From an uncultured Lachnospiraceae bacterium (GTDB lineage Bacteria; Bacillota; Clostridia; Lachnospirales; Lachnospiraceae), in assembly GCA_949948715.1 (NCBI GenBank), contig CATLGW010000019.1, forward strand, positions 1-43,125: DNA of 43,125 nucleotides, in the 5' to 3' direction. The translations under genes and the position numbers were made by a program. How positions within the stretch are numbered: the stretch's first letter is position 1; every line of letters begins with the position of its first letter. The notes under the pieces were generated by a model. The model had not been told where the DNA came from and ran no database searches. It saw nothing but the letters and a program-made list of their open reading frames with translations. Below are positions 7,988 to 16,666 of this stretch, one piece after another.

Positions 7988-8926
7988 TCAATCCGCCTCA
8001 CAGCCGTCCGCCCGGGCCGGGTCCTCAAAGTTCAGCTCCAGGCTTCTTCCGTCTCTGGCCGCCACGGCTCCGGGAAAGATTTTCCTCACCTCGTCCAGAT
8101 ATTCCTCGGGATGAAGAAGGGAAGGGCTGTAATGTGTCAGCCACAGTCTGGGGACCTGGGCCTGCCTGGCGATCTTCGCCGCCTCGTACATGGTCATATG
8201 CTTGTATTCCCTGGCCTTGGCCAGCTTGTCAGGCTCCCCGTACATTCCCTCCAGGATCAGCAGATCCGCTTCCGCCGCGTTTTTCGCAATGCTGTCCGTG
8301 GGGCGCGTGTCCGTGCAGTACGTCACCTTCAGCCCCTTGCGCTTTTCGCCCAGCACCATCTGCGGCGTATAGACCCGGCCGTCCTGCTCCACGGTCTCCC
8401 CCTTCTGCAGTCTGCTCCAGAGTCTGATGGGAATCTGCAGGGCTTCCGCCCGGTCTCTGTCAAACCTTCCCGCCCGTTCCACCGTCAGGCTATATCCATA
8501 GCATACCACATTATGGTTTACCTTGAAAGCCTCAATCCGAAAACCGTCAAAAGAAAATGTCTGCTCGGGTCCGTCTATCTCCGCACACCGCACCTCGAAG
8601 GGAAGCTCCGGCGCTATCACCCGCAGGGCGCTCACCACCCTGCCAAGCCCCTTGGGGCCGATAAGCAGGAGGGGGGCCGTCCGCTCCGCATTCCCCATGG
8701 TGAGCAGCATCCCCGGCAGTCCGCTTATATGGTCCGCATGAAAATGTGTAAAACAGATGATGTCTATGGGATTGGGGCTCCAGCCCTTCTCCCGAAGCGC
8801 TATCTGGGTCCCCTCGCCGCAGTCGATCAGCACACTTTTCCCGTTATACCGCATAATGAGAGAGGTGAGCCACCGATACGGCAGGGGCATCATCCCTCCT
8901 GTTCCCAATAGACATACATCCAGCAT
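7988..8926 (-). CDS. rnz: Ribonuclease Z (tRNA 3' endonuclease)
   Basis: A 312-residue metallo-beta-lactamase-fold nuclease that trims the 3' trailer of pre-tRNAs lacking an encoded CCA. The zinc motif HFHADH is at residues 61-66, and later His and Asp ligands (NHNVVCYGY, DTRPTD, THYSPS) follow in the expected order. The two serine tRNAs in this window lack encoded CCA, so they are the kind of substrate this enzyme needs. It has GGAG upstream of the ATG and lies just behind the small zinc-ribbon gene. Confidence 0.9.
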   Translation of the reverse strand: MLDVCLLGTGGMMPLPYRWLTSLIMRYNGKSVLIDCGEGTQIALREKGWSPNPIDIICFTHFHADHISGLPGMLLTMGNAERTAPLLLIGPKGLGRVVSALRVIAPELPFEVRCAEIDGPEQTFSFDGFRIEAFKVNHNVVCYGYSLTVERAGRFDRDRAEALQIPIRLWSRLQKGETVEQDGRVYTPQMVLGEKRKGLKVTYCTDTRPTDSIAKNAAEADLLILEGMYGEPDKLAKAREYKHMTMYEAAKIARQAQVPRLWLTHYSPSLLHPEEYLDEVRKIFPGAVAARDGRSLELNFEDPARADGCEAD

Positions 8927-8943
8927 ATCATTTCTCCATCTTT

Positions 8944-9168
8944 CTACAGCAGCTCATTCTCCGCCGTCTCCTCCACCGGCAGCGCAAAGCTCTGTATCAG
9001 CCTGTCATAGCAGTCCTCACAGAGCTCAAAACGATGGCGGAGGCCGTCCTTACGGCTGAAATACCCGAAAGCGTAATCCACGGTAAAGCAGCCTTCCCTT
9101 AAAATTCCTTTTTCTGATTTTAATTCTTTTTTGCACTGATTGCAAATAATCTTTTCCTCTTTGCGCAT
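8944..9168 (-). CDS. Small zinc-ribbon protein, function unknown
   Basis: A 74-residue protein with two Cys pairs: CNQCK near the N terminus and CEDC near residue 50, the pattern of a treble-clef or zinc ribbon. Between them lie GCFTVDYAFGYFS and a basic/aromatic stretch. I chose ATG 9168 because AAAGG lies about 8 nt upstream; a GTG three codons earlier is an alternative. It is inside the tRNA-modification/processing cluster, between rimI and rnz, so a link to tRNA or ribosome metabolism is possible but not shown. Confidence 0.72.
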   Translation of the reverse strand: MRKEEKIICNQCKKELKSEKGILREGCFTVDYAFGYFSRKDGLRHRFELCEDCYDRLIQSFALPVEETAENELL

Positions 9169-9264
9169 TTTCCTCACCTTTCACCTTTGCGTCATACAGC
9201 TTTGCCATTGATTTTACAAATCAATTATAACGGAAAAAGAAAGGCTTGCGCGTGGTAATTCTTG

Positions 9265-9702
9265 CTACCGCTTCCACATAATCAGAGCGTCCTCCACAGG
9301 CTTCTCATAAAAGCGGGGGCGCACCCCCTCCGACACAAAGCCCTCCCCCTCGTAGATATGAATAGCCGCATGGTTGCTCACCCGCACCTCCAGAGTGTAG
9401 GCATTCACCCCCCGCCGGGCTCCCCTCTCAAACAGCTCCCGCAAAAGCTTCCGGGCAATGCCCCGGCCGCGGAAACGCTCCGCCACCACCACATTGTCAA
9501 TCGTTCCCTCCCCGAAGCTAACGGTCATCCCAGCGCAGCCCGCCACCTCGCCGTCCGCCTCCGCCACCAGGTACAGGCAATAGTCATGCTCAAGCAGAGC
9601 CGCAAAATCCTCCGGCTGCCAGGGCATACTGAAGGCCTGGGCCTCGATCACGCTCAAGGGCCCGATATCCTCCGGGCACAGCTTTCGAATACACAACTCC
9701 AT
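9265..9702 (-). CDS. rimI: Ribosomal protein bS18-alanine N-acetyltransferase
   Basis: A 145-residue GNAT acetyltransferase. The acetyl-CoA loop is visible as VVAERFRGRGIARKLL (residues about 71-86), and the RimI hallmark LEVRVSNHAAIHIYEGEGF follows. RimI acetylates the N-terminal Ala of protein S18. It lies directly downstream of tsaB, an arrangement common in Firmicutes. GAGGAG lies just before the ATG. Confidence 0.9.
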   Translation of the reverse strand: MELCIRKLCPEDIGPLSVIEAQAFSMPWQPEDFAALLEHDYCLYLVAEADGEVAGCAGMTVSFGEGTIDNVVVAERFRGRGIARKLLRELFERGARRGVNAYTLEVRVSNHAAIHIYEGEGFVSEGVRPRFYEKPVEDALIMWKR

Positions 9703-9750
9703 GTCTCCTCACATTCCGCCGCGCAAGCGGCCTTTTCATCACCGGTACGC

Positions 9751-10530
9751 CTAAATCCTGTGAGCATTCTCCTGGGCCTGGCTCTTTCGCAGATATTCCG
9801 GCTGATGTCTGTCCGCCGCCACCGTCATGCCTTCCGCAAAATAAACCGCCCCCAGAGCCGCGACGGAGGCCGCCCGCTGGACGGCGCTGTGGGCCGGGGC
9901 AAAGCTGTAAGGCACCCGGGCAAGACGGGATATCGCATCCCGGTATACGGCGGCGCCGTCTCCCAAGAAGACTACGGCCCGCCCCAAGGCGTTTAGCCGC
10001 TCCAATACCTCCTCCACATCCGCCGCGCGCTGCTCCCATACCGTCCGCAGCTTTCGCTCCTCCGGTGAAAATCCCCGGTCAGAGCCGGCTCCGGGCGGTA
10101 ATTCCATCCCCTCAAAAAGGGAGCCCTCCTGTGTCCCGGCGGCGGCAAACTCATAGATTCCCGTGTAAACCTGATTTCTCCTGGCGTCCAGCATGGGGCA
10201 TATCAAATCCCTGACGCCCCACAGATTGTAGGCAAGTCCCTCCAGGGTTGGCACCTCCACCAGAGGCTTCCCCAACGCAAGTCCCAGCCCCTTCGCCGTG
10301 GCGGAGCCGATGCGAAGCCCGGTGAAAGAGCCGGGACCGGAAGCCACGGCAACGGCGTCCACCGTGTCCAGGTTAAGCTCCAAATCCTCCGTAAGCCGGG
10401 CCAGCATGGGAAGCAGGGTTTGGGAATGGGTTCTTTTATAATTTACGGTGTACTCCGCCCGAAGGAGGCCGTCCTCCCAGACGGCGGCGCTGGCCGCCAT
10501 TCCCGAGCTGTCCAAAGCGATTATTTTCAT
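9751..10530 (-). CDS. tsaB: tRNA threonylcarbamoyladenosine biosynthesis protein TsaB
   Basis: A 259-residue TsaD paralogue that scaffolds the TsaD-TsaB-TsaE complex. The ASKHA-like start IIALDSSGMAASAAV and the SGPGSFTGLRIG motif (about 65-76) are diagnostic. Residues about 115-160 carry a poorly conserved, Glu/Gly-rich insertion that makes it longer than the usual 230. Its ATG shares one base with the tsaE stop codon (TGATG), indicating translational coupling. Confidence 0.93.
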   Translation of the reverse strand: MKIIALDSSGMAASAAVWEDGLLRAEYTVNYKRTHSQTLLPMLARLTEDLELNLDTVDAVAVASGPGSFTGLRIGSATAKGLGLALGKPLVEVPTLEGLAYNLWGVRDLICPMLDARRNQVYTGIYEFAAAGTQEGSLFEGMELPPGAGSDRGFSPEERKLRTVWEQRAADVEEVLERLNALGRAVVFLGDGAAVYRDAISRLARVPYSFAPAHSAVQRAASVAALGAVYFAEGMTVAADRHQPEYLRKSQAQENAHRI

Positions 10531-11030
10531 CAGATCTCCTCCAGGGTAATCCTTCGGTAATCAAATCCCTTCTCCCAATCCTTCTCAATGACGATTCTGC
10601 AGTAGTGCTCCGGGAGAAGCTCCTCGATGAGGTCGGCCCACTCCACCAGGCTCACGCCCTCCCCGTAGAAGCAATCCTCATAGCCGATCTCCTCCATCTC
10701 CTGCACGTCACCGATGCGGTAGACGTCAAAGTGATAAAAGGGCAGACGCCCCTCCTCATAGATCTGCACAATGGTGAAGGTGGGGCTGCTCACCGGCTCT
10801 GTGATGCCCAGTCCCGCGGCCACCCCCTGGGTGAAGACCGTCTTGCCCACCCCCAGGTCGCCGATCAGCGTATAGACCTGTCCGGGAAGACTCTCCCTGC
10901 CGATGCGCTCCCCCAGGGCAAAGGTCTCCTCCGGACCAAAGGTCTCCACTACGCGCCGGGAGCCCTTCGCCTGTCCCCCCCGGTTCCGCCCTCCGGCCCG
11001 GGTCTGCAGCCCGCCCTTTTGTCCTTCCAT
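10530..11030 (-). CDS. tsaE: tRNA threonylcarbamoyladenosine biosynthesis ATPase TsaE
   Basis: A 166-residue P-loop ATPase. Walker A is GDLGVGKT (57-64), then SSPTFTIVQIYE and the FHFDVYR / LVEWAD motifs typical of TsaE. The first 25 or so residues are an extra basic, Gly/Arg-rich tail not usual in the family; no better internal start with a ribosome binding site was seen. It overlaps tsaB by one base and follows the YcxB-like gene by 34 nt. Confidence 0.93.
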   Translation of the reverse strand: MEGQKGGLQTRAGGRNRGGQAKGSRRVVETFGPEETFALGERIGRESLPGQVYTLIGDLGVGKTVFTQGVAAGLGITEPVSSPTFTIVQIYEEGRLPFYHFDVYRIGDVQEMEEIGYEDCFYGEGVSLVEWADLIEELLPEHYCRIVIEKDWEKGFDYRRITLEEI

Positions 11031-11064
11031 ATCCGCCGTCCTCTCTTTCCCTTGCGCCGTTTCG

Positions 11065-11541
11065 CTATGTCCGGATCTTCACCCTGCCCGGCGGCATATG
11101 AGTGGAGATGCATTCGATCACACTGACAGCCTTGTCCCCCATCTGTCTGCGGGGAAAAATCGTAGCGTTCACCCGGGAGGTGTAGACAATGACGCTTCTG
11201 CCCGTGGACACCGCCTTCACCATGTCCTCCCAGCTCTGGGTGGCCGTCTCCTCCCCCTGGGAGATGGTGATGCCCCGATCATCCAAAATATAGTGCAGGG
11301 TATTCTGAAACGCCGGGTTGTTCATGGCCTGCTGCCTGCTCCTCAAAAAGAGCGTCCAGGGAAGATATGCCAAAAGCACTGCGCCGCCGATCACAAAGAT
11401 CCACTGGCCGCGCCCCGCTCCCACAAGGATCATCAGCGCCCCCAGCACGCTTCCCATAATGCCCGACGGGCTGTTGTACGCATGCCGCAGATTGTAGTCA
11501 TACAGATCTCCCGCCCCGATCTTTATGTCCAGCTCTACCAT
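11065..11541 (-). CDS. YcxB-like membrane protein
   Basis: A 158-residue protein with two adjacent membrane segments near residues 28-47 and 50-68, then a soluble beta-rich C-terminal part (ILDDRGITISQGEETATQSWEDM, FPRRQM). This order matches YcxB-like proteins of Firmicutes, whose function is unknown. It is first in the tsaE-tsaB-rimI transcript, behind the promoter at 11692-11720 and a leader with a strong hairpin. Confidence 0.78.
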   Translation of the reverse strand: MVELDIKIGAGDLYDYNLRHAYNSPSGIMGSVLGALMILVGAGRGQWIFVIGGAVLLAYLPWTLFLRSRQQAMNNPAFQNTLHYILDDRGITISQGEETATQSWEDMVKAVSTGRSVIVYTSRVNATIFPRRQMGDKAVSVIECISTHMPPGRVKIRT

Positions 11542-11622
11542 AACACCCGTTTCCTTTCATAAAAACACGATTCTGACCATTTCTTACAAAATTTGTACTT
11601 GCGAACAGTTACGTTTTCCCTG

Positions 11623-11666
11623 CCGCCCGGCGCATACTGCAAGGTTACGCCATATGTGCCGGGCGG
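11623..11666 (-). promoter_or_regulatory. Large hairpin in the leader of the ycxB-tsaEB operon
   Basis: CCGCCCGGCGCATA (11623-11636) and TATGTGCCGGGCGG (11653-11666) pair over 14 positions with a single G-T (A-C on one strand) exception, around a 16-nt loop. It lies in the roughly 145-nt untranslated leader between promoter and start codon. There is no U tract, so it is not an ordinary terminator. Role unknown. Confidence 0.6.
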
Positions 11667-11691
11667 AAATCGGAAAATCTTAGCGTTCGTT

Positions 11692-11720
11692 AGTATAATA
11701 TACTTCCCCGAAAAATGCAA
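11692..11720 (-). promoter_or_regulatory. Promoter of the ycxB-tsaE-tsaB-rimI operon
   Basis: Minus strand: -35 TTGCAT (11715-11720), 17-bp spacer, -10 TATACT (11692-11697). The predicted leader is about 145 nt and includes the 14-bp hairpin. Genes down to ispD lie on the same strand with short gaps, so the transcript may extend over most of the cluster. Confidence 0.72.
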
Positions 11721-11812
11721 GCGTTTCTTTGAACGGAGGAAAGGGACAGGGGCCGCCGCCAAACAGCCCCTGTCCCTTCCGCCCACACGGCCAGTCAAAA
11801 CTCCCCGTATCC

Positions 11813-13027
11813 TCACTCATGCCGCAGCGCCTCGATGGGACTGAGCTTCGCCGCCTTCCTGGCGGGATAAATCCCGAAGAAAATACCCACCGCCGAGGAG
11901 AACACGCTGGCTCCCAGCACCGTGCCGGCGCTGACCCTGGCAGTGAAGCCGATGAGGCTGCAGACTCCGTAGGCTCCCACTACTCCCAGCAGGATGCCGA
12001 TGAGCCCACCCAGCAGCGTGATGATGGCCGACTCCGACAGAAACTGCAGAAGCACGGAGCCGGTGCGGGCCCCCAGAGACTTGCGGATTCCGATCTCCCG
12101 GGTGCGCTCGGTGACGGACACCAGCATGATATTCATGACGCCGATACCGCCCACCAGCAGGGATATCGCAGCCACAAAGACCACAAACACCGTGATATAG
12201 CTGAGTATCTGATCCATCTGGCTCATATAGTCGTTAAAATTTTCCACCTGAATGGCGTTTTTACCTCTCACATCATGGCGATTCTCCATCAGACGCACCA
12301 CGTCCGTGGCCACCTGGGTGGAATTTTCCGCGCTTTCGCTGATAATCAGCAGATTGTTCATCGACACATAGAAGCCGTAGGTATCCGTCACGATACTCAT
12401 GGGAGCCTCCAGCGTCACCGTGTCGGAGCCCATCATGCCCATCAGCATGGAAGCGTTGTCCTTCCGGATGCCTATGATGGTAAACTCCTGAGTCTCCCCA
12501 TACATGGTAAAATCCAGAGTCATGCCAATGACATTGGTGTTTCCAAAGAGAAGTCTGGCGCTGGCCTCGGTGATAATGCACACCTTGTTTGCCGAATAAT
12601 AATCGCTGTCCGTAAAATATCTGCCCTTCACCAAAGGATCGTTGCTGGAATATTCTAACCCCGGCATTCCAAAGGTGGCGGAGGCGGAAAAGATCCCCTT
12701 GCGGCCGGACACCGTCCCCTGGAACCCCCAGTTTGGCGTCACAGCCTTCACGTTGGGCACCTTTTCCAGGATGGCCTCAATGTCCTCCTCCGTGAACTCC
12801 ACCGAGATCCCCTCGTCGTTGGAGCCATAGGAGTAAATGTAGATCTGTCCTCCCGCCATACTGTTCAACTCGCTGTTGATACCGCTCTTTACGCCGTTTC
12901 CAATGGAAATGATCATAATGACGGAGGAAATGCCGATGATGATGCCCAGCATTGTCAAGATCGAACGACCTTTATTGCTCTTGATATTCATCAGGGCAAT
13001 TTTAATGTATTCCCATATCTGTGCCAT
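11813..13027 (-). CDS. MacB-like ABC transporter permease
   Basis: A 404-residue membrane protein with MacB/FtsX topology: one N-terminal membrane segment (about 20-42), a large extracytoplasmic MacB_PCD domain (about 43-270) and three C-terminal segments. The signature GIGVMNIMLVSVTERTREIG, followed by RKSLGAR, is present near residues 290-315. It is last in a three-gene operon with an ATPase and a HlyD-type adaptor. Such systems export peptides, lipoproteins or antimicrobials or act in envelope stress; the substrate cannot be read here. Confidence 0.9.
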   Translation of the reverse strand: MAQIWEYIKIALMNIKSNKGRSILTMLGIIIGISSVIMIISIGNGVKSGINSELNSMAGGQIYIYSYGSNDEGISVEFTEEDIEAILEKVPNVKAVTPNWGFQGTVSGRKGIFSASATFGMPGLEYSSNDPLVKGRYFTDSDYYSANKVCIITEASARLLFGNTNVIGMTLDFTMYGETQEFTIIGIRKDNASMLMGMMGSDTVTLEAPMSIVTDTYGFYVSMNNLLIISESAENSTQVATDVVRLMENRHDVRGKNAIQVENFNDYMSQMDQILSYITVFVVFVAAISLLVGGIGVMNIMLVSVTERTREIGIRKSLGARTGSVLLQFLSESAIITLLGGLIGILLGVVGAYGVCSLIGFTARVSAGTVLGASVFSSAVGIFFGIYPARKAAKLSPIEALRHE

Positions 13028-13057
13028 AATTCCTCACATTCCGCTGCATCCGCAAGC

Positions 13058-14605
13058 TCACTGCGCTATGACGGTCACAGCTACGCCTTCCTCCAATGTG
13101 CCGTAGGAAACCAGTATGACCTGATCCTCCTGGGTGATCCCCTCCAGAACCTCCGTATAAGTATCGGAGGAAATACCGCATACAATTGACTTCCTCACCA
13201 CAATTCCGTTCTCCACCACATAGAGGAAATCTCCCTCCTTGTCGGCGTTGACTGCCTCCACCGGTATGAGGAGGGTGTTCTCCGACTTTTTGGTGTAGAT
13301 CGTCAGTCTGGCATCCAGCCCCAGAATAATGTGCTCGTCAGGATTGATAAGCTGTACCTCCACGCCCACCATCGGAGTGTTGGAGGCGTTTGTCACCGCC
13401 ATATGGTCGATCTTTTTGATCTCTCCCTGATAGGTATTCCCCGAGATGACCACATCCGCCTGCTGTCCCACCGCCAGCTTCTCCACGTCGTGCTTGGAGG
13501 CCTGGAAGCTTACCTTCACGTCCTCGCTGCTCACCAGCGTAAGGATCTGGGCGCTCTCCGCCACCGCAGCCCCGGGAACCACTCCAAGCTCCGTCACCAC
13601 GCCGTCGAAAGCCGCCGTAATGCCCTGCTTTGCCGCATCATAATCCCTCTTTGCCTCCTCGTAGGTAAGCTTTGACAGCTCGTGATCCGCCTCCTGCCTC
13701 TCCCTGTCATAGGAATCCATCACCACAGCCTCGCTGGAGCTCTTCTGGCTCTCCATGCGGGCCTTGTACTCCTCATACTCCGCGATGCGCTCCTGGGTTT
13801 CCGTGATCTTTTGCTGCATCTCCGCCACATAGTCGGAGGAGGAAGCCACGCTCTGCAGATAACTGTTGTGAGCCAGGGCCGAGCTGATGTCCGAAAGCTC
13901 CTTCTCAATCTCCTGAATTCTGTTTTGATCCGTCTCCGGCGGCTGCCCAAGACTGTCCTGGCTGTCCCCTCCTGCGGGCTTTAAGTTCTCCAGCTCCTTT
14001 TGCAGCTCGGCCTGACGCTGACTCAGGTCCAGGCTTTCGGCTGCCAGCGCATTGCTGGTCTCCCTCTGGCTGCGGCTCAGCTCCTCCTGCAGATCCTTCA
14101 GATAAGCCTTGTTGTCCGCAATCTGCTGCTCCAGAACGGGAATGTTGGTGTTGGCCTCCGTCAGCTTGCCCTGATTCTTGGAATTCTCCGACAGCGCTCC
14201 CTGATACCCCGCGTCGCTCATGGCCTGCTGAAGCTGCGCCTGCTTAAGACGCTGCTCCATCTCCTCCATGTCAAAGCTTACCAGCAGGTCTCCCGACTTC
14301 ACCACATCTCCCGCCGCAACAAACACCTCCTCCACCTTGCCGCTTATCTCGGAAAACACCACTTTCGTCTCCCCGCTCTCCACAAGCCCGCTGGTGGAGA
14401 CGCTCTCCTGGAGATCCCCCAGCACGGCGGCGGTGGTGGTGACCACAATTCCGGGATCCGGCGCAAACGCACAGCTTACCACCCGCAGAACCAATAAAAC
14501 GAGAACTACGGCCGAAATGATAATGGGCGCCTTCTTTCTCTTTTTCTTGGGAAAAGCCACCGTTTCCCCGCCTGCTGCCTCTGTCTGTCCCTTTTTCTTT
14601 TTCAT
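13058..14605 (-). CDS. HlyD/MacA-type membrane fusion (adaptor) protein
   Basis: A 515-residue adaptor. A basic N terminus (KKKRKKAP) is followed by a membrane anchor (about 28-47) and a barrel-sandwich half with GKVEEVFVAAGDVVKSGDLL. A long Gln/Glu/Lys-rich coiled-coil hairpin (about 115-330) precedes the second lipoyl half and a beta barrel with IPVEAVNADKEGDFLYVV. The coiled coil is longer than in typical MacA proteins. It couples the ABC pump to the Gram-positive envelope. It shares 4 bases with the ATPase gene. Confidence 0.9.
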   Translation of the reverse strand: MKKKKGQTEAAGGETVAFPKKKRKKAPIIISAVVLVLLVLRVVSCAFAPDPGIVVTTTAAVLGDLQESVSTSGLVESGETKVVFSEISGKVEEVFVAAGDVVKSGDLLVSFDMEEMEQRLKQAQLQQAMSDAGYQGALSENSKNQGKLTEANTNIPVLEQQIADNKAYLKDLQEELSRSQRETSNALAAESLDLSQRQAELQKELENLKPAGGDSQDSLGQPPETDQNRIQEIEKELSDISSALAHNSYLQSVASSSDYVAEMQQKITETQERIAEYEEYKARMESQKSSSEAVVMDSYDRERQEADHELSKLTYEEAKRDYDAAKQGITAAFDGVVTELGVVPGAAVAESAQILTLVSSEDVKVSFQASKHDVEKLAVGQQADVVISGNTYQGEIKKIDHMAVTNASNTPMVGVEVQLINPDEHIILGLDARLTIYTKKSENTLLIPVEAVNADKEGDFLYVVENGIVVRKSIVCGISSDTYTEVLEGITQEDQVILVSYGTLEEGVAVTVIAQ

Positions 14606-15426
14606 TGCTCCCGCTCCCTTTCTCTGATGTCCGCGGTGTCAGCCCACGCGGCTGCCGCCATATCCTGATCTCCGGCGCCCTCCTCTGTGGGCCTGCCGGA
14701 GGCCTTCTCTTCGTTTCCTGCCCCTGCCGACACACCGTTTCTCTCCTCTCCGGTGTCCGACTCTATCTTCCCGTCCCTTATCTGTATCACACGTTTGGCC
14801 TGGGAGGCAATCTCATTGTCATGGGTGATCAGAATCACCGTTCTTCCCTCTCCGTGGAGCTCCCTCAGTATTCCCATAATCTCCTTTGTGGAGTGGGAAT
14901 CCAGATTACCCGTGGGCTCGTCGGCCAGAATCACCGGGGGCGCCTGGGCTATGGCCCTGGCGATGGCAACTCTCTGCTGCTGTCCGCCGGACATCTCCGA
15001 GGGCTTGTGGTGTATGCGGTGGGACAGTCCCACCTTCCCCAGCGCTTTCTCCGAGAGGGATGTGCGCTCCCTCTTTCCCACCCCCCGGTAGATCAGAGGC
15101 AGCTCCACATTTTCCAGCGCCGTCAGATTGGGAATCAGATTGAAGCCCTGAAAAATAAAGCCAATCTCCCTGTTGCGGATATCGGACAACTCGTCGTCCG
15201 TCAGATGGGACACATCCTGCCCGTGGAGCCTGTAAAGACCGCTGGTAGGCACATCCAGACACCCCAGCATATTCATCAGGGTGGACTTTCCGCTGCCGGA
15301 CTGGCCGATGATAGCCACGAATTCCCCCTCGTCAATGCTCACACTGACATGATCCAGCGCCCGCACCTCATTCTCACCGGGATTATAAACCTTGCATATA
15401 TCCCTGATTTCCACCAATGCGCTCAT
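14602..15426 (-). CDS. MacB/LolD-type ABC transporter ATP-binding protein
   Basis: A 274-residue ATPase. Walker A GQSGSGKS (41-48), Q-loop FQGFNLIPNLT, signature SGGQQQR and Walker B VILADEPTGNLD are all present, then the H-loop ITHD. A charged, Gly/Glu-rich tail of about 50 residues follows and is unusual. I chose ATG 15426, where AGGAGG lies 8 nt upstream, over an upstream ATG overlapping the -10 box. It is first of the three-gene export operon; its stop overlaps the adaptor start (ATGA). Confidence 0.93.
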   Translation of the reverse strand: MSALVEIRDICKVYNPGENEVRALDHVSVSIDEGEFVAIIGQSGSGKSTLMNMLGCLDVPTSGLYRLHGQDVSHLTDDELSDIRNREIGFIFQGFNLIPNLTALENVELPLIYRGVGKRERTSLSEKALGKVGLSHRIHHKPSEMSGGQQQRVAIARAIAQAPPVILADEPTGNLDSHSTKEIMGILRELHGEGRTVILITHDNEIASQAKRVIQIRDGKIESDTGEERNGVSAGAGNEEKASGRPTEEGAGDQDMAAAAWADTADIREREREQ

Positions 15427-15467
15427 ATGTAAGACCTCCTGTGCGCTCTCTTTGTTGTGTCGTTTAA

Positions 15468-15496
15468 ATAATACAATCATATAGCCGTTCTGTCAA
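15468..15496 (-). promoter_or_regulatory. Promoter of the MacAB-like operon
   Basis: Minus strand: -35 TTGACA (15491-15496), 17-bp spacer, -10 TATTAT (15468-15473). The leader to the ATG at 15426 is about 35 nt. The -35 is consensus, suggesting substantial constitutive transcription unless a repressor acts. Confidence 0.8.
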
Positions 15497-15594
15497 TACC
15501 AATTTTATACTACAGGCGAAAGCTTAAAAAAATGTGGAGAAAAATCTAAAGATTTTCTGTAGAATAGGTTTTTGTGGGTATAAAAAAAGGCCGC

Positions 15595-16329
15595 TTAACT
15601 GCGGCCGCCCTTGATAATCGGGCTTAAGGGCTTATAAATCAACAGGGTGACAACGGAAACGCTGGTCCCCTTGATCAGGTTCAAAGGCGCCACGCAGGCC
15701 GCCACAAAACTCACGATGCTGCCCTCTCTCACCAGAGGGTTCACCTTGCTCCCCATCTCCAGTATCACATCCAGGGGCATCTCGTAGAGCTTGGAGAAGG
15801 CGGGAAGGAGATAGACCGCATTGAAAGCGGTGCCGAAGACGGTCATCACGAAGGTTCCCGTGACACAGGCGACAACGGCGCTCTTTTTATTCTTCCGGAA
15901 GGCATACACCACCGACGCGGGCAGTATCATGCTGCAGCCTATGACAAAGTTTGCCAGATCCCCAACAAAGACGGTGGACGTCCCCTTGATAAAAAGCTTC
16001 AGCAGGATCTTTATGAATTCCATGGTCACCCCGGCCACAGGGCCAAAGGCAAAGGTGCCGATTAAAATAGGCAGCTCGCTGAAGTCCAGCTCATAGAAGG
16101 ACGGCGCGAAGGGAAGGGGGAACTCAAAGAACATCAGAACCACCGCGATAGCCGAAAACATACCGATCATGGCCACCTTTCTGACACCAAAGAAGGGCTC
16201 TTTTACCCCCCGCTTTTTCTGTGCCGCCCGCTCCAGCAGGCCGGCCGCCAAAAACAGACCCGCGATCACCGCCAGAAACCCACACACCGTAGACACATTT
16301 GACATTACGCTCTCCCAAAACTCATTCAT
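15595..16329 (-). CDS. ribU: Riboflavin ECF transporter substrate-binding component
   Basis: A 244-residue integral membrane S component with about six hydrophobic segments. The stretch VAMIGMFSAIAVVLMFFEFPLPFAPSFYELDFSELPILIGTFAFGP matches the RibU pattern, including the conserved D-F-S-E-L-P region. It binds riboflavin and uses the shared ECF energising module encoded elsewhere. I chose ATG 16329, where AAGGAGG lies 6-9 nt upstream; the longest frame begins 25 codons earlier inside the riboswitch expression platform. The FMN riboswitch directly upstream independently supports the substrate. Confidence 0.92.
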   Translation of the reverse strand: MNEFWESVMSNVSTVCGFLAVIAGLFLAAGLLERAAQKKRGVKEPFFGVRKVAMIGMFSAIAVVLMFFEFPLPFAPSFYELDFSELPILIGTFAFGPVAGVTMEFIKILLKLFIKGTSTVFVGDLANFVIGCSMILPASVVYAFRKNKKSAVVACVTGTFVMTVFGTAFNAVYLLPAFSKLYEMPLDVILEMGSKVNPLVREGSIVSFVAACVAPLNLIKGTSVSVVTLLIYKPLSPIIKGGRS

Positions 16330-16412
16330 TTCTTTCTCCTCCTTAATCTGTGGACAGAAAGAAAATTCTTCCGTGCACGAAAAGCCTAAAACCTTGCCCG
16401 GCAAACTTACCT

Positions 16413-16443
16413 AAAAAAGCCCCGAGCAAAATCACTCGGGGCT
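16413..16443 (-). terminator. Terminator of the FMN riboswitch expression platform
   Basis: On the minus strand AGCCCCGAG pairs with CTCGGGGCT around an 8-nt loop and is followed by TTTTTT. It sits between the riboswitch aptamer and the ribU start, as expected for FMN-induced transcription termination. Confidence 0.88.
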
Positions 16444-16495
16444 CCTGCGCACAAGCCGTCCTCAGATGCCGTCCATAAAGATAACACCTGATTTT

Positions 16496-16640
16496 CTTCT
16501 TTCATCCAGACTTTACTGTTGGTCCCGGACTTTCACCGAGTCAGCCATGCCGCAGCAGCTTACGGACCTTCGCCGAAAACCTCTGCCTCCATGGGTCGCG
16601 GACTGTACCGCCAGTAGGGAATCTCACCCAACCCCGAAGA
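16496..16640 (-). ncRNA. FMN riboswitch (RFN element)
   Basis: Minus strand. The conserved aptamer words appear in order: CTTCGGGG, GGGTGAGATTCCC, CTGGCGGT near the 5' side, and GACTCGGTGAAAGTCC, CAACAGTAAAGTCTGGATG and AAAGAAG near the 3' side. These are hallmarks of the RFN element that binds flavin mononucleotide. With the downstream terminator it should switch ribU off when FMN is plentiful. Confidence 0.95.
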
Positions 16641-16666
16641 ATTTTCTTAAATTGTTGACATTGCTC

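Noticed and set aside
11729..12658. 309-codon plus-strand frame rich in His, Gln and Gly
   Set aside because: Antisense to the MacB-like permease; low-complexity shadow.
16651..16660. TTGACA on the plus strand near the riboswitch
   Set aside because: No -10 at proper distance and no plus-strand gene follows.
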